From Candidatus Aenigmatarchaeota archaeon (lineage in GTDB: Archaea; Aenigmatarchaeota; Aenigmatarchaeia; QMZP01): a stretch of 11,711 nucleotides of DNA. The stretch covers positions 1 through 11,711 of the forward strand of contig JACQOC010000127.1 in the NCBI GenBank assembly GCA_016202785.1, written 5' to 3'. Shown here in pieces: positions 1-5,931 of this stretch (position 1 is its first letter; each line of letters opens with the position of its first letter). Made by a program: the position numbers and the translations under genes. Under the pieces are notes generated by a model. That model was not told the origin of the DNA and searched no databases. It was given only the letters and a program-made list of their open reading frames with translations.

Positions 1-109
1 GAACAACAGCCTTGCGGTCAGGAAGCACGGCAGCGGCAAAGCAGAGTTCGGCATCCCGAAGGAAAAATTCATCAGCCAGCTGGCTGCCGAGATTGCCGCC
101 AAGGCATAG
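1..109 (+). CDS. C-terminal end of a class II aminoacyl-tRNA synthetase, probably threonyl (partial)
   Basis: The frame starting at base 2 is open from the window edge to a TAG at 107-109 and gives 35 residues beginning NNSLAVRKHGSGKAEFGIP and ending in a helix rich in Ala, Glu and Ile. The order 'V-R-x-x-G ... G-I-P-K-E-K-F-I-x-Q-L-x-x-E-I' resembles the last strand and helix of the anticodon-binding domain of threonyl-tRNA synthetases (pattern VxVR...G...FIxxLxxEI). Histidyl- or prolyl-tRNA synthetase is possible, because the fold is shared and only the tail is visible. The reading frame is certain; the exact amino-acid specificity is a guess. It runs in the same direction as the MC1 gene but is separated from it by 120 bp containing a separate promoter. 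Confidence 0.5.
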   Translation, partial: NNSLAVRKHGSGKAEFGIPKEKFISQLAAEIAAKA

Positions 110-119
110 CTGTTTTCTC
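110..119 (+). terminator. Weak T-rich stretch after the synthetase stop
   Basis: Directly after the TAG comes a short pyrimidine stretch containing TTTT (112-119). Archaeal RNA polymerase terminates at T-runs without needing a hairpin, so this may end the upstream transcript. The run is short and the call is weak. Bases 120-185 between here and the next promoter hold no gene or RNA that I can recognise. Confidence 0.25.
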
Positions 120-185
120 CGGTAACCGCAACTAGGCGCCCTACGCGTGCACGCCAGGCATACGCAAACCGCAATGGGTCGGCAA

Positions 186-198
186 AAAGCTTATAAAT
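186..198 (+). promoter_or_regulatory. Archaeal TATA box with BRE-like purines for the MC1 gene
   Basis: The sequence AAAAGCTTATAAATA (185-199) joins a purine-rich BRE-like element to a near-consensus archaeal TATA box (TTATAAAT). A start site about 25 bases downstream would fall near 217-222, just before or at the AGGTGG Shine-Dalgarno motif at 219-224. The transcript would therefore have only a very short leader. This is the clearest promoter in the window together with the one at 1411-1418. Confidence 0.7.
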
Positions 199-229
199 AA
201 AATTGGGATAGATTGGTTAGGTGGACTTG

Positions 230-529
230 ATGGCGAAGCGAAAGAAAGCGTCAAGGAAATACTACGTCCTCAAGAAAGGCGGCAGGAGTTCTATCTTCAC
301 CGGCAGGTCACCCAGGCAAGCGGCGCTAAAAGCTGCGACCCGCGGCATAAAAGACATAAGGCTCCGCGAGCGGGGCAGGAGAAACCGCGACGGCACCTAC
401 AGCGTGCACGTCTTCAGGGGCGAAGTCAAGACAGTTAGCGCGCCGCAAGACCGGCCTGAGTGGCTGCCTTCGAAAGTGAAGAAACCCGTCGTCTCCAAAG
501 TGGGCGTAGAGCGAGTCAAGAAAATTTGA
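230..529 (+). CDS. MC1-type non-histone chromosomal protein
   Basis: A small basic protein of 99 residues matching the MC1 family, monomeric archaeal nucleoid proteins that bind and sharply bend DNA. Family landmarks in order: FTG at 23-25, SPRQAALKAATRG at 27-39, IRLRERG at 43-49, VHVFRG at 59-64 and RPEWLPSKVKKP at 75-86, including the Trp (W78) flanked by prolines in the DNA-contacting arm. Length fits (about 90-100 aa). From memory, Methanosarcina MC1 has a second Trp after 'HVFKA'; here that segment reads RGEVK and lacks it. The N-terminus MAKRKKASRK adds extra positive charge. ATG 230 is chosen because AGGTGG at 219-224 sits 5 bases before it; an in-frame GTG at 221 would overlap that motif and lies at the predicted transcript start. 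Own TATA box upstream and T-runs downstream suggest a monocistronic gene. Confidence 0.92.
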   Translation: MAKRKKASRKYYVLKKGGRSSIFTGRSPRQAALKAATRGIKDIRLRERGRRNRDGTYSVHVFRGEVKTVSAPQDRPEWLPSKVKKPVVSKVGVERVKKI

Positions 530-552
530 TTTTTTGCCTTGTTCTGTTTTTT
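530..552 (+). terminator. Double T-run terminator after MC1
   Basis: Two runs of six T lie just after the MC1 stop codon (530-535 and 547-552), the usual form of an intrinsic archaeal terminator. They fill the 45 bp between this gene and the end of the convergent prepilin peptidase gene. On the opposite strand the stretch is A-rich, so it would not end the peptidase transcript. Confidence 0.6.
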
Positions 553-574
553 GATACCGGGCCGCGCCTGCGCT

Positions 575-1387
575 TCAGAACAGCACGCTGCCGTAAAACA
601 GCGTCAGCAGCATGGTGATAAGGAAGACCGGCGCAAATCTGACGCCTTCCTTGACCCAGACATGACCGCCGCGCCTGCGCAATGCTGCCAGCTCCTGGGC
701 GGTCATGACCTTCCATTTGGAGCCGGCCGGCACGTCACCCAAACGCAGCTTGCGCACATGCACTTTCTTCCGGAACACGCTTTTCTCGATGAACCTGGCA
801 TACGCTATGAACAGCACCAGGCCGGCAGGCAACAGCGGTATGGCCAGCAAATAAAGCCCCATGCCGGCCGGCAATAGGCCAAAGTGGAAGGCGGCAAAGG
901 CCAGCAGGGAAAACCCGGCAAAAGCCAACACCGCGATGCGCACTTCGCCCTTCGCCTTCCTGGCGAACTGGCCCCACACGCCCTGCTGGAAGCCTAGGGC
1001 GATAGAATAAACAATGACATAGGCAAACGCAACGAAAAAGAAGTTGAACAGCAATGCCGACGGGAACGGCAGTATCGAACGGTACACGAAGCCGGCGCTG
1101 TCTGGGAACAGGAAGCCGAGCGCGCCCAGCAGCCAGGCATCGCCGTCGCCCCACTGCTTGAGGTAGTAAAGCGCGAGGCCAAGCGCCAAGAATCCGGTCC
1201 CGACCATCACGCCCGATATTATATATTGGAAATCGTTGGTGTAGAAGGAAAACGCAGTCCTGGCCGCCAGCGCGAAGCCGATTATGGAATAAGGCAGGTA
1301 GTCCGGGAATTCGGTCGTTTTCAGGTCCAGGTAAGCGGCCAGGCCGAAACCAATGATGCCGGCGGCAAGAAGGGCAAGCTCAAGCAC
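575..1387 (-). CDS. Archaeal prepilin/preflagellin peptidase, A24 family (FlaK/PibD/EppA-like)
   Basis: A 270-residue polytopic membrane protein that would cut the class III signal peptides of archaeal pilins or archaellins at the inner face of the membrane. The two catalytic aspartates of the GxGD aspartyl proteases are visible: D21 in an 'AAYLDLKTTEFPD' context after the first membrane segment, and D83 in the GDGD motif (80-83). Hydrophobic segments lie near 2-20, 31-48, 57-76, 84-95, 108-132, 150-172, 174-198 and 251-269. A soluble stretch at about 200-250 with a 'KLRLGDVPAGSKW' segment resembles the cytoplasmic domain of FlaK-type enzymes. The start is GTG; a strong TATA box lies about 27 bases upstream, so the message is probably leaderless. 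It is divergent from the FlaJ-like gene and likely acts in the same pilus system. Which pilin it processes cannot be told. Confidence 0.85.
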   Translation of the reverse strand: MLELALLAAGIIGFGLAAYLDLKTTEFPDYLPYSIIGFALAARTAFSFYTNDFQYIISGVMVGTGFLALGLALYYLKQWGDGDAWLLGALGFLFPDSAGFVYRSILPFPSALLFNFFFVAFAYVIVYSIALGFQQGVWGQFARKAKGEVRIAVLAFAGFSLLAFAAFHFGLLPAGMGLYLLAIPLLPAGLVLFIAYARFIEKSVFRKKVHVRKLRLGDVPAGSKWKVMTAQELAALRRRGGHVWVKEGVRFAPVFLITMLLTLFYGSVLF

Positions 1388-1410
1388 AATATAGAATGGC
1401 GGCCGGCCAG

Positions 1411-1418
1411 TATTTATA
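1411..1418 (-). promoter_or_regulatory. TATA box for the prepilin peptidase gene
   Basis: On the minus strand bases 1418-1411 read TATAAATA, a near-perfect archaeal TATA box. Its centre is about 27 bases from the GTG at 1387, so transcription would begin at or next to the first codon. Confidence 0.65.
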
Positions 1419-1441
1419 GCCGGGCCGGCAAACGGCCAGCG

Positions 1442-1450
1442 GATATTATT
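1442..1450 (+). promoter_or_regulatory. Possible TATA-like box for the FlaJ-like gene
   Basis: GATATTATT at 1442-1450 is AT-rich in a GC-rich spacer and centred about 27 bases before ATG 1473, the spacing of a leaderless archaeal gene. The match to consensus is weak. If it is the TATA box, the upstream in-frame TTG at 1449 lies inside the promoter and cannot be the start. Confidence 0.4.
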
Positions 1451-1472
1451 GCGCGCCGCGAATCAATATCAT

Positions 1473-3455
1473 ATGCCGTTTTTCCCGGGCAAGGAGCAGG
1501 CAGCGCCGCTGGAAAGCCGGGAATACAAGCTGTTCAAGAAGTTCGACAACCGCAGGCTGAGCTGGTACGAATCGCTGGCGCAAACGGCCGGCAAGCTGGT
1601 CAGGCTCAAGGCCAGCAATGATTTTGCGCTGCAGCTGCGCAAGGCCATATCATTTGCCGGCATGCGCATCCGGCCGGACGACGTCATGTCGCTGGCCCTG
1701 CTGTCCTTCCTGGCGTTCCTGCTAGTCACCATACCGCTGGCGGTTTCCGGCTTCCTGCCGCTCACCGGCGCCCTGCTGATAGTGTCCATAGGAATTATGG
1801 TCGCCTACTACCTGCTCAACTACCCGCTTTCCTTGCTGAAGGAGATGCGCATCCAGGCCAGCTCCCAAATCATCCTCGCCATCCTGTACATGGTGGTGAG
1901 CATGCGCATCTCGCCCAACCTGGAGCATGCGCTGAAGTTTGCCGCCTCCAACGTGACCGGCCCGTTAGCCTGGGACATGCGACGCCTGATTTGGGACATC
2001 GAGCTAAGGATATACCCGTCGGCATGGCACGCCCTGGACGATTATATAGCCAAGTGGAAGCCGGAGAACGAGGAGTTCGCCGAAGCCATCCGGCTGATCC
2101 GGGAGAGCACCAGCCAGACGCCGGAAAAGGCCAAGGCGGTGTTGGACGAGGCGCTCAACATCGTGCTGGAAGGCAGCAAGACCAGGATGAAGCATTATGC
2201 GCAAGACCTCAAACTGCCGGTCATGATCATCCACATGATGGGCATCGTCTTGCCGGTTTTGGGTTCCATCATGGCCCCGCTGGTTGCCGTTTTCCTCGCC
2301 GACATCGCGCGGCCGGAATACTTCTTCTTCGGCTATGACATTGCCCTGCCACTCGTCATAATCTGGTTCATCAACGACACGTTGCGGAAGCGGCCGACCA
2401 CGTTTGCCCAGTCGGCAGAGCGGGACGGGAAGCAAAGCCTGCTGCCGGCCATGCTGGGCATCGGCGCCTTTGTCGTGCTGGCAGGCTATCCAATCTATTA
2501 TTTCGCTACCAATCCCGACATCTTCTTCGGCAGCTTCCTGGAGCGGGAAGACACGACCGACATCATGCCACTGATCCTGTCCTCCCTCATCATTGTCGGC
2601 GCTGCCGTCGGGCTGGCCGTATACTACATACTCTCCAGCTACCGGCAGGTGAAGTTCAGCTCCGACATCAGCGCGATCGAAAGCGAATTCGAGCTTGCCC
2701 TGTTCCAGCTGGGCAACCGCGTCGCATCCGGCACGCCGGCCGAGGTGGCCATGGAAAAGGCCATCCAGGACGTCAAGGACCTCAAGATAGCCAAGCTGCT
2801 GACCATGGCCCTGCAGAACATGAAAGGCCTGGGGATGACCTTTGAGGCGGCCTTGTTCGACAAGCGCTACGGTGCGTTACGCTATTACCCGTCCCGGCTG
2901 ATCCGCAGCATCATGCAGACCATCGTCGACACGGCAAAGAAGGGTCTAGCTTATGCGGCGGACAGCATGTTCCGCATCTCCAAATACCTCAAGAACATCC
3001 GCGAAACCCAGGAATACATGCGCGACCTGCTGGAGGAGACGGTCAGCAGCATGAAGTTCCAGGCGTACTTCCTGACGCCGCTGGTCGGCGGCCTGGTGGT
3101 GGCCATGGCGGCGGTCATCATCGCGGTCATTGGCAACTTAGGCAAATACCTTGGCGGCATCGGTGAGGCCAACCAGCTCGGGATAAGCGTGGAGGACGTT
3201 TTCGGCGACGTCAGCAAGACCATGTCCCCAGAATTGTTCCAGATGATCGTCGGCATCTACATGCTGGAAGTTACCATCCTGCTTGCCATCTTCGTCACCA
3301 AAATCAAGGAAGGTGAGAACCAGGCGGCGCAGCGCTACACTGCCGGCAAGATGCTGCTGGTGGCAGTGTTTGTCTATTTCGTCGTCCTGGTAGTGTCCAC
3401 CAGCCTGTTCTCAGAGTTCATCAACCAGGCACTCGAACAACTCAAGCCCGGATAG
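1473..3455 (+). CDS. FlaJ/TadC-type type IV pilus platform protein with two T2SF domains
   Basis: A 660-residue integral membrane protein of the archaeal FlaJ/TadC (type II secretion system F) family, the membrane core on which an ATPase drives pilus or archaellum assembly. Two related units are seen. Unit one: membrane pair near 71-118, a long helical cytoplasmic stretch of about 120-245, and membrane segments near 250-276 and 286-301. Unit two: segments near 323-345 and 364-387, a helical cytoplasmic part of about 390-528 (with a 'FELALFQLGNRVASGTPAEVAMEKA' region of the GspF type), and segments near 531-554, 590-609 and 626-648. ATG 1473 is preferred because the upstream TTG lies in the putative TATA box. 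The neighbouring divergent gene is a prepilin peptidase. The cognate ATPase and pilin genes are not in the window, so archaellum versus adhesive pilus is undecided. The gene ends 3 bp from convergent pyrF. Confidence 0.85.
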   Translation: MPFFPGKEQAAPLESREYKLFKKFDNRRLSWYESLAQTAGKLVRLKASNDFALQLRKAISFAGMRIRPDDVMSLALLSFLAFLLVTIPLAVSGFLPLTGALLIVSIGIMVAYYLLNYPLSLLKEMRIQASSQIILAILYMVVSMRISPNLEHALKFAASNVTGPLAWDMRRLIWDIELRIYPSAWHALDDYIAKWKPENEEFAEAIRLIRESTSQTPEKAKAVLDEALNIVLEGSKTRMKHYAQDLKLPVMIIHMMGIVLPVLGSIMAPLVAVFLADIARPEYFFFGYDIALPLVIIWFINDTLRKRPTTFAQSAERDGKQSLLPAMLGIGAFVVLAGYPIYYFATNPDIFFGSFLEREDTTDIMPLILSSLIIVGAAVGLAVYYILSSYRQVKFSSDISAIESEFELALFQLGNRVASGTPAEVAMEKAIQDVKDLKIAKLLTMALQNMKGLGMTFEAALFDKRYGALRYYPSRLIRSIMQTIVDTAKKGLAYAADSMFRISKYLKNIRETQEYMRDLLEETVSSMKFQAYFLTPLVGGLVVAMAAVIIAVIGNLGKYLGGIGEANQLGISVEDVFGDVSKTMSPELFQMIVGIYMLEVTILLAIFVTKIKEGENQAAQRYTAGKMLLVAVFVYFVVLVVSTSLFSEFINQALEQLKPG

Positions 3456-3458
3456 CAA

Positions 3459-4298
3459 TCAACTGAATTTGGTCTCCTTGGCCAACGCCTTCATGGCCGT
3501 GACCGCGGCTCCGGCATAATCGTCTTTTCCAGTATGCTCGTAGGCGAAGGCGATGGCCGACGAAGAGTTTATCCGGTGCAGCCACGGCGTGCCGCTTTTC
3601 GCCAGCACTTTCATCACGTCCTTTGCCTGGCCGCCTTGGGCCCCTACGCCCGGCACCAAGAGTGCTACCGGTTTGGTGCCGTCCGCGAAAAAAGCCGCAA
3701 GACGCTGCAACTCCTCAATCTCCGTAGCTCCAACCACCGCTCCGATGCCATCCACATGCCAAGCCAGTATCTTCCTGGCCACCTCCATGAACAGCGGTTG
3801 CGATCCGATCTTCAGATCCTGGAAGTCCAGCGCCCCCTTATTCGAGGTTCTGGCAAGGATATACACACCCTTACCATCCCGGCAATATTCCAGGAACGGA
3901 AGCACGGAATCGTGGCCGAGGAACGGGTTGACGGTTACCGCATCTGCCGCCCAGTGGCCAAATATCGCTTTGGCGTATGCCGCCGAGCTTTTGTCGATGT
4001 CGCCGCGCTTGGCATCCAGGATGACCGGCAACTTCAGTTTCCGGCATTGTTGCATGACGTTTTTCAACGCGAGCAAGCCGTCTAGGCCGTATTGCTCATA
4101 AAAGGCCAGGTTAGGCTTCACCGCGGCCGGCAGGCAGTCGGCCGCCGCCATTGCATCCAGGATCTTCGTATAGAAGGCCGTTATCCGCCCTTCGGTGCCG
4201 CCCTTGATGGGAATCTTCTCGGCCACCGGGTCGAGGCCGAAGCAGGCTATGTTGCCGGCATCGTATGCGGACTTTTCCAGGATCTCGAGGAAACCCAT
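3459..4298 (-). CDS. pyrF: Orotidine 5'-phosphate decarboxylase, group 2 type
   Basis: Decarboxylates OMP to UMP, the last step of de novo pyrimidine synthesis, in the cytosol. The 279-residue TIM barrel shows FGLDP at 20-24, catalytic K61 (AVKPN), the D95-x-K97-x-x-D100 charge network in LDAKRGDID, TVNPFLG at 122-128, LARTSNKGA at 148-156 and a VPGVGAQGG loop at 215-223. This length and the NPFLG/RTSNKG motifs match the longer group 2 enzymes common in bacteria, rather than the short (about 210-220 aa) form common in archaea. One oddity: the loop that usually reads 'NSSRAI' with a phosphate-binding Arg reads INSSSAIAF (243-251), with Ser in place of Arg. It lies divergent to prs and near the pyrC-D-K-E operon. 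ATG 4298 has no Shine-Dalgarno motif, which suits a leaderless or near-leaderless message. Confidence 0.93.
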   Translation of the reverse strand: MGFLEILEKSAYDAGNIACFGLDPVAEKIPIKGGTEGRITAFYTKILDAMAAADCLPAAVKPNLAFYEQYGLDGLLALKNVMQQCRKLKLPVILDAKRGDIDKSSAAYAKAIFGHWAADAVTVNPFLGHDSVLPFLEYCRDGKGVYILARTSNKGALDFQDLKIGSQPLFMEVARKILAWHVDGIGAVVGATEIEELQRLAAFFADGTKPVALLVPGVGAQGGQAKDVMKVLAKSGTPWLHRINSSSAIAFAYEHTGKDDYAGAAVTAMKALAKETKFS

Positions 4299-4321
4299 AC
4301 AGGTATTGTCCCGGCCTGATT

Positions 4322-4336
4322 CAAAAGCATTTATTC
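4322..4336. promoter_or_regulatory. Shared AT-rich core of the divergent pyrF/prs promoters
   Basis: In the plus direction CAAAAG plus CATTTATT (4322-4335) looks like BRE plus TATA centred about 25 bases before ATG 4356 of prs, so prs is probably leaderless. Read on the minus strand the same bases give GGAATAAATG, centred about 34 bases before the pyrF ATG at 4298, which would leave a leader of a few bases. One AT-rich block may therefore serve both genes. The plus-strand reading is the better match. Confidence 0.45.
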
Positions 4337-4355
4337 CATGGTGCGCATGCTACTT

Positions 4356-5279
4356 ATGCTCATCGTGCCGGACAGCTACAGTTCCGGACTTGCCGGCAAG
4401 CTATCGGACATATCGGGCATCAAGATTAGCGCGCCGACCATACGCCGCTTCCCGGATGCGGAGACCTATGTGCGGGTCGGCGCCGTGAACGGCCATGACA
4501 TCGTGCTGGTCGCCCAGCTCTATCCTGGCCAGAACGGCCGCATCACTGAGTTGCTCCTTCTCGCTGACGCTCTACACGATGCCGGCGCCAAATCCATCGC
4601 AGCTGTTATTCCATATCTGCCATATGCGCGGCAGGACAAGCGGTTCCAGGACGGCGAAGCGCTGAGCATGAAGACCGTCGCAAAGCTGTTGCTGTCGGTA
4701 GGCGTTACAGGGCTGCTGTGCGTCGATCTGCATTTCCATAAGAAGCCCGAGACTTTCGATTTCCACGGTGTGAAGTGCACCAACATCTCGGCCGGCAAGC
4801 TGCTGCTGGACCATGTGCGCAGCGTCTATCCGGGCATCGAAGCCATCGGTCCGGACCTCGGCTCGTCGGAAATGATAGCGAACGCCACCGGCAAGAAAGC
4901 CGTCATGGAGAAAGTGAAGATCTGCACCAACTGCGGCAAGCGGCAGTCGGAATGCGCCTGTAAGGGCAAGGACATCACCTACAAGGTCGTCACGCTCAAG
5001 TCCGATATCGAAGTGCGTGGCAAGAACGTGATGATCCTCGATGACATCATCTCGAGCGGCACGACGATGCTGGCCGCAGTTGACAAGCTAAAGGAATCGG
5101 GCGCAAAGAAGATGATCATCGGGGCCACCCACGGCCTGTTCCTGAACAATTCCTTGGAATCTTTGAAAGCCAAAGCCGATTACCTAGTGGTCACGGATTC
5201 CGTAGAGACGGCCTGCAGCAAGGTATCGTTGGCGCCGCTGATAGCCGGCAGCCTGAAAGGCCTATTCAAAACCCATTGA
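4356..5279 (+). CDS. prs: Ribose-phosphate pyrophosphokinase (PRPP synthetase) with a Cys4 insertion
   Basis: Makes PRPP from ribose 5-phosphate and ATP; PRPP is the co-substrate of PyrE encoded next to it. The 307-residue protein shows FPDAE (32-36), PYARQDK (89-95), the DLHFH metal/ATP segment (124-128), GPDLGSSE (165-172) and the PRPP-binding loop LDDIISSGTT (228-237). ATG 4356 (MLIVPDSYSS) matches the family N-terminus and lies about 25 bases after a TATA-like box; in-frame ATGs at 4338 and 4347 are less likely. The odd part is residues 185-214, where the catalytic flexible loop normally carries a short Lys-x-Arg motif: here it reads EKVKICTNCGKRQSECACKG, with Cys190, 193, 200 and 202 spaced CX2CX6CXC like a zinc-binding knuckle. 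This makes it longer than typical archaeal enzymes (about 285 aa). The gene ends 18 bp inside the convergent pyrE gene. Confidence 0.88.
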   Translation: MLIVPDSYSSGLAGKLSDISGIKISAPTIRRFPDAETYVRVGAVNGHDIVLVAQLYPGQNGRITELLLLADALHDAGAKSIAAVIPYLPYARQDKRFQDGEALSMKTVAKLLLSVGVTGLLCVDLHFHKKPETFDFHGVKCTNISAGKLLLDHVRSVYPGIEAIGPDLGSSEMIANATGKKAVMEKVKICTNCGKRQSECACKGKDITYKVVTLKSDIEVRGKNVMILDDIISSGTTMLAAVDKLKESGAKKMIIGATHGLFLNNSLESLKAKADYLVVTDSVETACSKVSLAPLIAGSLKGLFKTH

Positions 5280-5903
5280 CTTGCCCCAGCCCTGTGGGTC
5301 TTTCTTCCATTGGATTATTTTCCTGCCGTCTTCCTTCGTCAGATAACCCATCTTCTCCGCCACGGATATTATGGTCGATAGGTCGGTCAGGGTCAAGGCC
5401 TTGCACGTAGCTTCTTCAAACGCCTTTTTAGCTGAGTCTAGTTCGTACGTCGTTATGGCCAGGCAAAAGTCCACTTTCCCACCGGCCTCTTTGATGGCGT
5501 TAACGGCTGCCACAGAGCTGCCGCCCGTGCTGATATGGTCCTCTATGACCAGCACCTTCTGCCCCCTTTCCAGGCCGCCTTCTATCGCATTATGCTTGCC
5601 GTGGCCCTTCTTCTCGGCTCGCACGTATATCATCGGTTTGCTTAATTTCTGGGAGATGAAGGCCGCGTGCGGTATGCCGGCGGTCGCGACGCCGGCGACG
5701 ACGTCGAATGATATCTTGTTCTTCGTGACGGATTCGATGAACCGGTCCACGACAAGCTCACGCTTCTCTGGGTTGGAAAGCAAAAGACGGTTGTCGCAAT
5801 AAATTGGAGAAAGCATGCCTGATGTATATCTGAATGGCTTAGACGTGTTCAATGAGACAGCTTTCATCTCAAGCAAAACCCTTGCGACATCCTCGCCGGA
5901 CAT
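5262..5903 (-). CDS. pyrE: Orotate phosphoribosyltransferase
   Basis: Transfers the ribose 5-phosphate of PRPP to orotate, giving OMP. The 213-residue protein has an N-terminal SGMLSPIYCDNR segment (28-39), the substrate-binding GVATAGIPHA (71-80), the mobile catalytic loop YVRAEKKGHGKHNAIEG (93-109) and the PRPP loop VLVIEDHISTGGSS (117-130). ATG 5903 is chosen because family homology begins there and a TATA-like box lies about 25 bases upstream; a longer in-frame extension to 6008 would overlap pyrK and has no family match. The gene is 28 bp after pyrK and is the last member of the pyrC-D-K-E series, but it may also be transcribed from its own internal promoter. Its 3' end overlaps the end of prs by 18 bp on the opposite strand. 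Confidence 0.93.
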   Translation of the reverse strand: MSGEDVARVLLEMKAVSLNTSKPFRYTSGMLSPIYCDNRLLLSNPEKRELVVDRFIESVTKNKISFDVVAGVATAGIPHAAFISQKLSKPMIYVRAEKKGHGKHNAIEGGLERGQKVLVIEDHISTGGSSVAAVNAIKEAGGKVDFCLAITTYELDSAKKAFEEATCKALTLTDLSTIISVAEKMGYLTKEDGRKIIQWKKDPQGWGKSMGFE

Positions 5904-5921
5904 GCTAAATATTTCCGGACA

Positions 5922-5931
5922 ATTTAATAAG
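5922..5931 (-). promoter_or_regulatory. Possible internal TATA box for pyrE
   Basis: On the minus strand 5931-5922 reads CTTATTAAAT, AT-rich and centred about 24 bases before the pyrE ATG, immediately after the pyrK stop codon (TAG, 5934-5932). The spacing fits leaderless transcription of pyrE separately from the upstream operon. No Shine-Dalgarno motif is seen in front of pyrE, unlike pyrD and pyrK, which supports a separate start. Confidence 0.5.

Noticed and set aside
221..229. GTG at 221 as the MC1 start
   Set aside because: It lies inside the AGGTGG motif that serves ATG 230, and MC1 homology starts after the ATG.
110..229. Possible tRNA or small RNA in the spacer between the synthetase tail and MC1
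   Set aside because: I saw no T-loop (GGTTCRA), no acceptor-stem pairing and no other recognisable RNA fold; only a promoter is supported.
720..880. Frequent GCCGGC palindromes (for example 722-727, 821-826, 863-872) as a possible repeat or uptake signal
   Set aside because: They occur mostly inside genes and follow from the preferred Ala (GCC) and Gly (GGC) codons and the CCGGC-rich base composition; there is no regular spacing or extended flanking consensus.
1449..1472. TTG at 1449 as the start of the FlaJ-like protein
   Set aside because: It lies in the likely TATA box; the eight added residues are not conserved-looking and ATG 1473 has the right promoter spacing.
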